This document shows, piece by piece, positions 1-9,392 of a stretch of DNA of 64,000 nt. The notes beneath the pieces are model-generated. The model saw nothing but the letters and a program-made list of their open reading frames with translations, was not told where the DNA came from and searched no databases. The first letter of the stretch is position 1, and each line of letters starts with the position of its first letter. The stretch spans positions 372,001 through 436,000 of the forward strand of contig JAJTUP010000032.1 in assembly GCA_021399435.1 (NCBI GenBank), written 5' to 3'. The stretch comes from Diaporthe sp. PMI_573. Lineage: Eukaryota; Ascomycota; Sordariomycetes; Diaporthales; Diaporthaceae. A program made the position numbers and the translations under genes.

Positions 1-70
1 CTGATCCAAGGAAACTAACTCTAGCTTTCCGATACGAGAGTTGAATCATCCAGCGGAGGCTCAGTAGCGG

Positions 71-388
71 CTAGGTCTCGACTTTCATGTTGTCTATGGC
101 CTCCACAGATGGCCAGACGTGGGCCGATATCGCTGCTATCCCGGCCACAAGGCCAACCACGGCGCAATGCACCACAGCCACCACGGCGAAGAGAGCCGGG
201 CGGCCCACCCCCAGAACTGTCAGGAAGACAGCCCAGAAGACACCGGCTAGTGCGACCCAGGAATATGTGTTCAGCGAGTCGAGAATGAATATGTCCTCCA
301 GATGCAGTGGGGAGAGCGCGGGTGATTCTTCGGCGTCGATCGGTTCGAGCCACGCGACGCGGCAGCGCTGTCGTAATTTTGAAGGCAT
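71..388 (-). CDS. Small hydrophobic protein of unknown function
   Basis: This is an ATG-initiated frame of 105 codons. I do not recognise the protein. The N-terminal 40 residues are polar and rich in acidic and basic residues. Two hydrophobic stretches follow at about residues 43-62 and 66-85, so a small two-span membrane protein is possible. The opposite strand is open over the same interval, which weakens the case. It lies left of the retrotransposon, 292 bp from the insertion site, and is not obviously linked to the NRPS cluster. It could be a chance GC-rich frame or the last exon of a larger gene. Confidence 0.3.
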   Translation of the reverse strand: MPSKLRQRCRVAWLEPIDAEESPALSPLHLEDIFILDSLNTYSWVALAGVFWAVFLTVLGVGRPALFAVVAVVHCAVVGLVAGIAAISAHVWPSVEAIDNMKVET

Positions 389-680
389 CGTTAACCCGGT
401 GAGTTTATTGTGATGTTTTCCTTGCTCTTCGCCCAGCTTGGGAAGACCTGAGAAGTTGTGGTAGATCTGAACAGTATGTCTTGCGGGGTCAGAAAAGAAT
501 AATTACTCCGATACCATGAAAGAACCGTCGGCGGCTCTTAAACCGTTCAGACTCTAGGAACTCCCGACGCCGTCAGCTGAGCTAAAAAGCTGTGAATTGA
601 CTGGGCGCGCTTCTTATGGTTACACAGGTTCGCTCTCGATCCACTGAATCCTTCCGAAACCCAGTTCATTGGAATGTATT
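389..680. other. Non-coding left flank of the retrotransposon
   Basis: No gene is supported here. Bases 676-680 (GTATT) are the left copy of the target site duplication of the copia element. Short frames in this stretch lack recognisable protein features. Confidence 0.5.
676..680. repeat. Target site duplication, left copy (GTATT)
   Basis: GTATT directly precedes the left LTR and recurs at 8151-8155 directly after the right LTR, as expected for integrase-mediated insertion. Confidence 0.85.
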
Positions 681-927
681 TGTTGGTACGGCCCTGACTG
701 CCAAGGGTCAGGGGTCTTTGCACGTGCAAATAGGGGCGAGCAAAAGCCGTACTGTTTGGGTACGGGTTCGATTCTTGCTACAGAAGGAAGAAAGAAGCTA
801 TCGCCATCGTGGGCGCCGAAGCACTTGGTGTAGTGGCCAGCCCGCTGCTGACTAAGCCAGACCGGCCCTTCTGATTGGCCACAGCCGGGCCGGGCATGCG
901 GTCCCTTCAACGGTCACCAAACCCACA
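681..927 (-). repeat. 3' LTR of the copia element
   Basis: This 247-bp repeat begins TGTTGG and ends CCCACA on the plus strand. Because the element is coded on the minus strand, this copy is its 3' LTR. It matches 7904-8150 without a difference that I can see. Confidence 0.93.
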
Positions 928-1064
928 CTGGCAGTCTTTTAAACGTTTAAAAAGAAGCATGCCCAAAAGAACGCCGTAACCGGCTAAAAAGCCCACAAAG
1001 CCCCAAACACTCAAATGATCGTTGGGCCCTTCCGGCGTGCCCCAACGATCCCGTAGGCGCCCTC

Positions 1065-4000
1065 CTATTGGCTGTCCCTGCCGGCCAAGTGAGGGCGGTC
1101 CACAAACCCTTCTATACGCACCGTCAGCTCGTTTGTTGACACAAAGCGTTCCAGCGCCTTGTTTGGTGATGACTTCGTCAGGGCGTCTGCCGGGTTATCG
1201 TCGCCGTGGATCCACCGGATCTCGCTAATCTCCCTCCTCTCGTACGACTGGCGGAGGGCGAGAATATCTACCATCAGCCTCTTCTCTTTGGTGGTTCCGA
1301 GCTTGACCAGGCACTCGTATAGCGAGTACGAGTCGGTACAGACGACGAGGGGCACCCGGGGAAGCTCCAGTTGGTCGGTAATGAGGTGAAGCGTGGCGGA
1401 TACCACGGCGGCGCTGTCAAAACCACTGGCCATGCCGTATATCTCTGACGCTAGCACGCTCCGGGTCACCCTTTTGCACTTCGTCGAGGACCAGTGCAAG
1501 ATGTTACCACGTATCCTCTGCTGGGTTCCATTGCCGTTCGGCTCCTCGGTAGCCAACGCGAGTACGAAGCCGATTTGCGAGCTCAGATCCCGGTTATTAG
1601 CAAACGACCCGTCGACGAAGACGATTAGCTTGGCGATAGTTAGGTCGAGGGGTACGTATCGGAGCCCACGAGCGAGGTTGTCGATTTGCCACCCAAGTCG
1701 CTTATTCAGCTTGGTACAGTCCTCGTCTATGGGCAATTGGGCTTGAGCGGCGACGGAGAGGTCAAACGTGGCTTCCGGTTGGCAGATAGAGGCTATATAC
1801 GCCCCACGGGCCCTTTGTTCAAGGTAGCGTTGTGCCCGGTCAGGTGACTTCCGGTCGATTATCGCGATCTTCTCTGCCTGGCCCTTCTGGTTGACGTCAA
1901 GAGATCCATCCTCGTGAAGCGATAGCCGGGTGCCATTGTAGTCGATGGGGCTGGTAGGCGTGAGGGTCGTTTTCGGCTTGCAGACGATCTTAGCTTTCTG
2001 GATCTTCTTCTCTTCTTTAGCCGAAAAAGCCGGGGTACCGAGAATGAGGGTATCGTCGGTTTGCATTCCCACTAGCCCAAACGATTCTGCCGGGCCTTCC
2101 GTGACGAGAAGGCACGGGTCAAAAGTCGACATCCTCATCTTTAACTGTTCACGATGGTGGCGATGGTACGTTGCCCACCAGTGTACGCCCGCCTCGGCGA
2201 TGCCGTATAGGGGTTTTATCACCCTCATGATCGTGCCCGGAGGGTATCGTGGCCTTAGCTCTGTGGGTAACTGGGCCAGAATCGGCCGGAATAGCCTCGA
2301 TTTTGACTGAGGGTAGGCCTGGGTGATATCGCGAAGTTCAACCACCATTCCTCTTTGTAAGAGGGACGGGGCCAGCGCCGTAATCAGCCGCTGGCTGACC
2401 CGTTGAATTGTCGGCGATTGGGTGAGGATATCCTTCTTGCCTACATCGTTGTACCCTTGAACTACTAGGCGTGACTTCTCGTACGGTTTAGTGGTCTTGT
2501 TCTTGACTTCACGTACCATACGGGACTTAAATAGCCGAATAGCCCTATGGGTAATGGGGTTGAAGCGTTCAAAGTTGAAGACGTCACGTGCCACCAGATT
2601 GTCTATCTCGGAAGCGTCGGATTCTTCGAACGGGGCGCCGGGCGTCGTGATAATGCCATCCAATCGTAGCTTCGTCGCCAGCTCGAAGTCGTTCTCTTCT
2701 TTTTGTGACATCATAGCATATGGGCTGGCAGTAAGGCGCCGTGGGCGGCCGCGGCGGCGGGGTGCCGTAGGGGCGTCGCCCCGAACGTGAATTGTGCCAT
2801 CTTCTGCAGGATGGCTTCCCAGGGTGCCTGCCGGGTGCGTGGCGTGGCCGTCGGCGGCGTCGTCCGTGGGTTCTGGCCCTGGGCCGGGCTCTTCACGATA
2901 GTATGGCTGAACGGCCGTCGACCGGAATTTCACGGGGCCGTTGGGCAGGTCGACCGTAACGTCGTGCCCTTCCGTGGCTAGCAGTTTAAACGGCCCTTGC
3001 CAGCCTTCCTTTTCCCGCCATACCCGAACGTTGCTTTGCAGTGGCAACGTTAGCTGGTGGGTGACGTCAGGTCCGTTGCGGCTGTGAAGTGCGGTGTTGA
3101 GTTGCCGCTCCGCCGAGGCCTTCCGAAGCGCTTTTGTGGCTTTAGCGATAGCTTCAGCCCTCTTCAGAGTTGACTGGGAAGGGGGCGAATCGGTGTTTAT
3201 CCGGGGAAAAGCACCAAAAACGAGCAGTGTAGGCACCAGCCCGTCTGGCCCGGCTGTATCGTTGACGGCCTTCACGGCCATCTGAAGGATAGCGTCGTCG
3301 GTAAACGATCCGGATAGCTCGGCGTAGAGGATCTCAAAGGCACGGCGTAACGGGCGGTGATACCTCTCCACCTTACCTACCGACCAATGGGCTTCCGTAG
3401 GGACCTGCTTACAGGTGATGCCCATTAGCCTGGCCTCGTTTCTAAGCTCTGCGGAGGCGAAGTTGGTGCCGGCATCGTGGACCAGCCAATCAGGGGGTCC
3501 CAAATAGCTGTCTATCCACATCATCCGGAGTGCCTCCCACGTATCTTTGGCGGAAAGGGATTCGAGGAAGCGAGCGGCTTGAAAAGAAGTACCCGAGTCT
3601 ACTGCGTGTAGCGTTGGGCGACCCTTCAGGTACATGACGTCAACCAGTAGTTCATAGTTGAAGTTGACGTCGTCTTTCAGCGTGAATTTGAACCGTTTAG
3701 GGGCGTCGGCGTTTAGCTGGCAAAGGTGGCAAAACTTAGATACGGCTTCCAGAGCCGCTGTCTCCGTAGGGTGGCCAGCGTTGGCCAGGAGACGGTTTAG
3801 CCGGTCAACCGAAGGGTGCCCAAACCGGCGGTGTAGTCGTCGAAGCTCTATTTCGGTGAAGAAAGTAGCTATGGAAGCGGGACCGTGCCCAAAGGGGGAA
3901 AACCACGGGTGGCCCCACTTTCTCGTCACCGGGACGACTATCTCGGTGCCGTCGGGCCGGCGTTGTACCAGCTCGTTGGTGGTGTTTCGAAGGAACACAC

Positions 4001-6218
4001 CAAGAGCGTCCATATCCGTAATCGAGAATAGGAAAGGGGTCGAGGCATCTATCACGTGAAACGTGATATCCCCGAGCGGCGTTGCAATGGTGGTTGTGCC
4101 TTTTGACGAGGAATGTGGCCCTTTGCCGAACCTTACGGTGGCTTCGTCGGCACGTGACGAATCCAGGCTGACTTTCGGGTCTTCTCGCCGGAGGGCCAAG
4201 TACTGGTCGTAGCCTACCGTAGAGTATTCGGCCGCGCCCGTATCGGGCATAATACCTTGAAATTTGTGGCGAGAGTAGCGGTCTTCGAGAAGGAAGACGC
4301 CGGCGACGGTCTCGTCGCCATCCTCGGGCTCCTCTGCTGGCGAGGGGTCAAGATAATGGAGGAAGGCCGAATCCATCAGGAAGTGGTGGGCCATGTAGCC
4401 ACTATCGTCGTCTTCTTCGGCAGTGGTCACTTGGCCGGTAGGCGTGCCTTCAGCGTCCTCTATACCAGCCAAGAAGGCATCGACTTCGCCGCTATGGGCA
4501 GCCTCTTGGGCATGCTCGTAGGCCATTAGGAACTGGCGACGGGCACGCTGGCGTTCTTCGGTTGTATGGTTGGTAGACCAACAACCTTCTTTGTTACACA
4601 CGAAGCAACGTTTCTTAGCTGGGTCTAGTAGTCGAGGGGCTCCCTGCTGTGGTAGTGGGCGCGTGGTGGCCCTTCTGGGGGCACCGCGGCCGCTCTGCTT
4701 ATTGTTGGTGTAGCGGCGATCGAGATAGTAAGTCTCGTCGTCGCCTTCAGCGGCAGATAGGCCGGGACCAGTAAGAAAGCGCTGGGAAGGCTGCTTACGC
4801 TTCAGACTTAGATCAAGAGAGGTGCGGAGGTCTTGAAATAGCTTCTCGCATGGGGCCGAGGGCGTAAATAGTGCATATTCGAAGTCTGGCACGCCCTCGC
4901 AGGCGCGAAGAACGGTCATTCTGAGAGTATCGTCACCCTCGTAGCCGTGGCCAAGTGCCCGTTGGCATAGCTGAAGCTTGTCCAGTAGGGCTTGTAGCAC
5001 TTCCCGTGGGTTCTTCTCAGCGTTTTCGGGGTCTTCGCGCATGTTAGAGAAGGTCAGGCCGGTCCAATCGCTGAAGTATTGCTGGCGGTTGGTATCGGTG
5101 TCGAAATGGGTCTTTAGCTTGGCGTACGCCTGGGCGAAGCTATCGTCGACACTGACGTATGTGAGATGGTACTTCTCGGCACGGCCGGTGAGAATACGGG
5201 GAAGTAGGGCGTGGAATTGGCCAGGGTCGACCTCATTAAAGTAGCAGATGTTCAAAAACACCTTGATTTTGTCGTCTAAGAGGTCGTACGGGTCACCACT
5301 CCACTTCTGCGCTGGGTCCCAGCTCTTAAGAAAGCGAGCTATCTGTTCTGGCTCTATTCGAACGTTGGGCACGTGGCGAGGAGGGAGGCCCTGGTAGTCG
5401 TTCCATGGTCGGGGCTGATGGCGGTATGGCATCGGCGTCTGGGCCGGGTATTCCTCCCGGGGGTTGTACGGAGCTTCGGGCTGAAGAAGGTCGTTCCGGG
5501 TGTATGGGGTCCCCGGGGCACGTGATGCCTGTCGGCTTGCCGGGCCTGGAGTAACGTTTTGCCAGGCGACCGCCGGGCCCGGTGTAGTTGGGGGCAGCCG
5601 GGTCGGTCGTTCTATCGACTCGACGATAGTGGCAGGGAAAGAGGCACCGCCTGGGGCGGAAGGAACGGGCGTTCGTATATCCCTTCCGGGCGGTCTTTGA
5701 AATCGTCGTGCCATTTTCGACTTGGGCGCGAATTCAACCTCACGGGCTTCGTCTTCTGGCCACTCGGGGCAATAGTCTTCTTCAAGGAGGGCAAATAGTT
5801 GGTCGGCAACACGGGTGCTCCTTACGTTGCCGGTGTAGATGCCGTGGGCCCGGAGGAAGCGCCGGAGCTCTGATCGCCAGCGGCCCTCGGTGACTTTGAA
5901 GCTATCGAGAGTCCACCCCTCGAAGTAGGTTTGGTACTCGCCGAGAAGTTCGTCGTCAACAGCGTGAATTTCCCGTAGCTCGTCTAGTGCCCTAAGCAGG
6001 TATGTCGTCATCCGGGTAGGGTTTCGGTTCGAAGGGTCGCTCGGGGCTTCCCATCGGGAGCGGTCAACACGGGCCCAGCTTATTGCTGGGACTGCGTATC
6101 GTTGGTGAAGGGTATCGAGGTGGGCCTTAAGGAGGTCTGCGTAGTCCCACTCCCCAGCTGGGGTGGTGCCTGCTGCCGGGGGCATAGTGGTCGACGAAAA
6201 AGAAGCGGTCTCGGCCAT
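1065..6218 (-). CDS. Copia gag-pol polyprotein
   Basis: The ATG-initiated frame has 1,717 codons and no frameshift or stop, so gag and pol are one polyprotein. Order by residue: gag-like region (about 1-520); a zinc knuckle near 539 (CFVCNKEGCW, with the last two ligands C then H instead of the usual H then C); aspartic protease with DTGA near 659; integrase zinc region (HRRFGHP..., then CHLC) from about 799, and the catalytic core with D (VDSGT), D (VHDAGTNF) and E (VGKVERYH); reverse transcriptase from about 1,230 with LYGIAEAG and the catalytic QTDD near 1,386, where YVDD is usual; RNase H from about 1,534 (FVDGSF, TDSYSLYE, HGDDNPADALTK). All domains needed for autonomous copying are present. 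Gag-pol would assemble virus-like particles, reverse transcribe the RNA and integrate the copy. Confidence 0.93.
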   Translation of the reverse strand: MAETASFSSTTMPPAAGTTPAGEWDYADLLKAHLDTLHQRYAVPAISWARVDRSRWEAPSDPSNRNPTRMTTYLLRALDELREIHAVDDELLGEYQTYFEGWTLDSFKVTEGRWRSELRRFLRAHGIYTGNVRSTRVADQLFALLEEDYCPEWPEDEAREVEFAPKSKMARRFQRPPGRDIRTPVPSAPGGASFPATIVESIERPTRLPPTTPGPAVAWQNVTPGPASRQASRAPGTPYTRNDLLQPEAPYNPREEYPAQTPMPYRHQPRPWNDYQGLPPRHVPNVRIEPEQIARFLKSWDPAQKWSGDPYDLLDDKIKVFLNICYFNEVDPGQFHALLPRILTGRAEKYHLTYVSVDDSFAQAYAKLKTHFDTDTNRQQYFSDWTGLTFSNMREDPENAEKNPREVLQALLDKLQLCQRALGHGYEGDDTLRMTVLRACEGVPDFEYALFTPSAPCEKLFQDLRTSLDLSLKRKQPSQRFLTGPGLSAAEGDDETYYLDRRYTNNKQSGRGAPRRATTRPLPQQGAPRLLDPAKKRCFVCNKEGCWSTNHTTEERQRARRQFLMAYEHAQEAAHSGEVDAFLAGIEDAEGTPTGQVTTAEEDDDSGYMAHHFLMDSAFLHYLDPSPAEEPEDGDETVAGVFLLEDRYSRHKFQGIMPDTGAAEYSTVGYDQYLALRREDPKVSLDSSRADEATVRFGKGPHSSSKGTTTIATPLGDITFHVIDASTPFLFSITDMDALGVFLRNTTNELVQRRPDGTEIVVPVTRKWGHPWFSPFGHGPASIATFFTEIELRRLHRRFGHPSVDRLNRLLANAGHPTETAALEAVSKFCHLCQLNADAPKRFKFTLKDDVNFNYELLVDVMYLKGRPTLHAVDSGTSFQAARFLESLSAKDTWEALRMMWIDSYLGPPDWLVHDAGTNFASAELRNEARLMGITCKQVPTEAHWSVGKVERYHRPLRRAFEILYAELSGSFTDDAILQMAVKAVNDTAGPDGLVPTLLVFGAFPRINTDSPPSQSTLKRAEAIAKATKALRKASAERQLNTALHSRNGPDVTHQLTLPLQSNVRVWREKEGWQGPFKLLATEGHDVTVDLPNGPVKFRSTAVQPYYREEPGPGPEPTDDAADGHATHPAGTLGSHPAEDGTIHVRGDAPTAPRRRGRPRRLTASPYAMMSQKEENDFELATKLRLDGIITTPGAPFEESDASEIDNLVARDVFNFERFNPITHRAIRLFKSRMVREVKNKTTKPYEKSRLVVQGYNDVGKKDILTQSPTIQRVSQRLITALAPSLLQRGMVVELRDITQAYPQSKSRLFRPILAQLPTELRPRYPPGTIMRVIKPLYGIAEAGVHWWATYHRHHREQLKMRMSTFDPCLLVTEGPAESFGLVGMQTDDTLILGTPAFSAKEEKKIQKAKIVCKPKTTLTPTSPIDYNGTRLSLHEDGSLDVNQKGQAEKIAIIDRKSPDRAQRYLEQRARGAYIASICQPEATFDLSVAAQAQLPIDEDCTKLNKRLGWQIDNLARGLRYVPLDLTIAKLIVFVDGSFANNRDLSSQIGFVLALATEEPNGNGTQQRIRGNILHWSSTKCKRVTRSVLASEIYGMASGFDSAAVVSATLHLITDQLELPRVPLVVCTDSYSLYECLVKLGTTKEKRLMVDILALRQSYERREISEIRWIHGDDNPADALTKSSPNKALERFVSTNELTVRIEGFVDRPHLAGRDSQ

Positions 6219-7903
6219 TGCCTATTATTCACGGGCCAGCCGTGAAAATCTGAATCCAGGATACTGACTGACTGATCTAACTCGTGTCTTCGTGGTCGCC
6301 CTTCCCACGGTTCAAAGGAAAGGAAGGGGAAGAGGAGAGTCTGACTGATTTGACTCGAGTCTTCGCGGTCGTCCTTCCCGTGGGTCAGGCGAAGGAGAAG
6401 GGGGAGGACCAGCCACCGTGGGTGTAGTTCCTGTTGTGGTTGAGGAAGGTCTCGTCTTCTGAGCGCGAAGAAGAAAGGGGACCAACCACCGTGGGTGTAG
6501 TTCCTGTTGTGGTTGAGGATGGCTATTTCGGCCTACCGAAGGAGGAGGACCACCAGAAGAAGGACCAGCAGAAGAAGGAGGAGGAGGACCAGCCGCCACG
6601 ATATTCGCGCTTCTTCAGCAGGTGGTTTGTTTGTTTACTTCCGGGAGACCAGAAGAAGGAGGAGAAGGCGAAGGCGAACAAGCCGAAGGCGAAGAAGGCG
6701 GAGGGGCCGCCGCCGCCGTAGTTGGCGACGTCGGCTTTGACGAGGGGCCGCCGCCGCCGTAGTTGGCGACGTCGGCTTTGACGCGAGTGGTGGCGACGAG
6801 AGCCGGCACGCCGTCGTCCGCGGCAACCAGGCAAGCGGCGATGGTGGTGCCGACGGAAGGCAGGGGCGCCGTCGTCTGCGGCGACCAGGCAAGCGGTGGT
6901 GGTGACGAGAACCAGCACACCGCCGCAATGGCAAGCGGCGAAGAGATCTGGATGAGAGAGAGAAAGAGAGAGAGACACCGTTGCCCGCTGCCACCGAACA
7001 GCGGTAATGGTGCCGGGGCAGGGGCGTCGTCGTCAGCAGCGACGAGGTAGCCGTAGCCTTCCCGGTGGCCTCGGATCTGCAGAAAAGAGGGTATCGTGAC
7101 ACTCACTGCTACGGCTTATGACCGGCACAAGAACCATTCACCCGCAGGTGGTGGTTATCGGCAAACGGCACCTATTACTGCGTAGTCTGACGGGTAGAGT
7201 TGCCCTTTCGAGTGGTTATCTTGGTCATACACCGCTAAACGCAACAAAAGAGGGGTAGGTGAGGGTTTTGGCGTTCCGGGCACGGTTTTGGGCGTTCCGG
7301 GCGGCTGTGCTAAGCGGCCAAGGGAGCGTAAGGGGGCCCGGGCAAGAGGTTTGTGCGTAAACGGTAGGGTAAGTGCTTGAGGTCAGCACCTGCCCCGCCG
7401 GCAGTCGTTTAGGTGGCAAGAAGGCCACCGTCTGGTGAGAAGCCCTTTTTGAAGAAGGGGAAGGGGCGAAGAACGAGGTCGGGGAGGGTGTTCTTTGCTT
7501 GGGAAGGGGTGGCGATGGGAAGGCGCGGTGGTGCGTACCGCTAAACAGTCGGTCCTTCACGTAGGAGGTCGTCGGCGGCACAAGCGGGTTTGTGAGGGCG
7601 ACGGTTGCTTCTCGTGATACTTCGTAGCGGAGGGCCCGGATCTTCTTTTCCGGAAGCAACGCCAGGAAGGAACTTCTGGTCTTCAACGGCTGGATCTCCT
7701 GGGGTACTAGCAACGACGACTGCCTGGTCTGGTTACCGGTCAGTGGTGGCTGCTTCCTTTCGATCGTGTAGCGTAGATATCGCGGTCTGCTTCGTCGGCT
7801 GTTGACTGCTCGCTGGCTGACAAGGTCGGCGAAGGTCTGGCGATGGATCTACCTCTTCGGACCTAGCTGTCAGGGATTGACGGGGTAGTCAACCACTGAT
7901 CAG
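6219..7903 (-). other. Long untranslated leader of the copia element with simple repeats
   Basis: About 1.7 kb separates the 5' LTR from the gag start, which is long for a copia leader. Bases 6540-6720 are rich in GAA/GGA and GCC triplet runs. A segment around 6427-6447 recurs at 6499-6519, and a roughly 40-bp GC-rich unit around 6702-6745 is repeated in tandem just after it. Frames here (for example 7225-7713, minus) are compositional and show no domain. The leader may hold packaging signals or captured low-complexity host DNA. Confidence 0.6.
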
Positions 7904-8150
7904 TGTTGGTACGGCCCTGACTGCCAAGGGTCAGGGGTCTTTGCACGTGCAAATAGGGGCGAGCAAAAGCCGTACTGTTTGGGTACGGGTTCGATTCTTG
8001 CTACAGAAGGAAGAAAGAAGCTATCGCCATCGTGGGCGCCGAAGCACTTGGTGTAGTGGCCAGCCCGCTGCTGACTAAGCCAGACCGGCCCTTCTGATTG
8101 GCCACAGCCGGGCCGGGCATGCGGTCCCTTCAACGGTCACCAAACCCACA
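7904..8150 (-). repeat. 5' LTR of the copia element
   Basis: This is the second 247-bp copy. In element orientation it lies upstream of the leader and gag-pol, so it should carry the promoter. It is followed by the right GTATT target duplication. Confidence 0.93.
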
Positions 8151-8155
8151 GTATT
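8151..8155. repeat. Target site duplication, right copy (GTATT)
   Basis: GTATT immediately follows the terminal CA of the right LTR and matches 676-680. Confidence 0.85.
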
Positions 8156-9392
8156 AATTATGAGCCATCATGTGTGTATCGGGACGTTTTCTCGGGACAT
8201 TGCAGAACTCTCAGATAGCAAGCGTGTGACCCGATGTCAGCGGCCGTCCATCTGATCCCGCTACTCGTCCACGTGGATCGTCTGTCTCATGTTCGGCGCA
8301 TTGTTCAAAATACCCCACGAGTTGTCCGCCCACAATGCGCCAGATGAAAGCCTCCTCGACATTTCAATCCGTTCCGCCGAGGTTCCGCCGGATTTGGAGT
8401 GGATGTACAAAAGTACAAACTAAAGTACAAAATAAAGAGGGGGTCGACTTTGCGGAGTAAGCCCCCGAGGGCAAATCCATGCATGGTTCGGCCAGGCCGC
8501 TCTGCCTCCAAGTTTGCGTGGTCCCGCAATCTTGTGAATGGGCGATCACCTGTTTTAATGCTATCGCTTCCCGAACGTGGTTCCCGATAGGACCAATTGT
8601 GGTCATTGTTGTCTTGATCAGCTCTGATGGAGCAGCAAGGACTACGCTACAGGCGGGGTATCTGGGTATCCAGCCAGATAGCACCGGAGCTCTGGAAGGG
8701 CTTGTATATGCCAATATGACCAAGATAAAGCTCGCTAACTCGTCATATGGCTTGCGCATAGCTCCGATCACCTTGGGCATAAGTGGATCACCTATTATTC
8801 GTTGTACCGATCCGCGAAACTCTAGTTCTAAGTAGTCATGTGCCCTATTAGGAAGTAGAGCAGGTTGCCATTGGACCGGCACACATTGAAGAGATGAATT
8901 ACCATGAATAAATAACAAAAATACCTGACATCGTTAATTCGGCCGAGTACTCTATTAGTATAGCTGAACTGCAAGCTGATCAGTAGCCCTTTGACGTATG
9001 GCACACCAGAAGCTACAAAAAAGACATTCTGTCGAGTCGGGGAACTTGCTGCACTGTCCAAGTTGGCGTACAATCAAGCCACTGATATCAGCCCAGTCAT
9101 AGCTGACGAGTCTCGGCTGATTTTATCTTTATTTTTATAAATACATGCAGTTGATCGAAAGACCTCGACGATGAAACGCGTAACCGAGCACAATGTCAGT
9201 AATAACTCAGACTTTTGACCCCGGGCAATTTCGTACAGATATGGATAGAAATGCAGTATATGCGTATTGTTGTCATATTCACGGCACAGGATTCACTCAA
9301 GAAGTAGGTTAGGTTTATATACCATGGAACTCTAGCATATTTCTTCTCAACGCTTTATCCTACAATTACTCGATCTAGTGTCACTCTGCTGA
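8156..9392. other. Intergenic stretch between retrotransposon and NRPS 3' end
   Basis: No supported gene. Overlapping open frames exist on both strands (8364-8918 minus, 8479-8835 plus), but neither has a recognisable domain. The AT-rich part around 9120-9360 is probably the 3' untranslated and termination region of the NRPS gene. Confidence 0.45.

Larger units (their letters stand above)
681..8150 (-). mobile_element. Complete Ty1/copia LTR retrotransposon
   Basis: The element is 7,470 bp long. It is bounded by two 247-bp direct repeats (681-927 and 7904-8150) that begin TG and end CA and look identical base for base. The 5-bp sequence GTATT lies immediately outside both ends (676-680 and 8151-8155), a target site duplication. 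Between them is one long minus-strand gag-pol frame with integrase ahead of reverse transcriptase, the copia order. Identical LTRs, an intact frame and an intact duplication show a recent insertion. I did not find a convincing primer binding site directly next to the 5' LTR (7904-8150 in element orientation) or a clean polypurine tract next to the 3' LTR. It sits about 1.2 kb past the 3' end of the NRPS gene. Confidence 0.95.

Noticed and set aside
6434..7106. Arg-, Lys- and Ala-rich frames on both strands of the leader
   Set aside because: Produced by purine-triplet and GCC runs; open on several frames at once.
7225..7713. A 162-codon frame in the copia leader
   Set aside because: Low-complexity Pro/Ser/Thr composition, no domain, and located between LTR and gag; most likely untranslated leader.
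7880..7903. A primer binding site next to the 5' LTR
   Set aside because: A TGG occurs a few bases in, but I could not match the following bases to a tRNA 3' end or to an initiator-tRNA half with confidence.
8364..8918. A 184-codon minus frame between the retrotransposon and the NRPS
   Set aside because: Overlaps an open frame on the other strand, has no recognisable motif and no conserved pattern.
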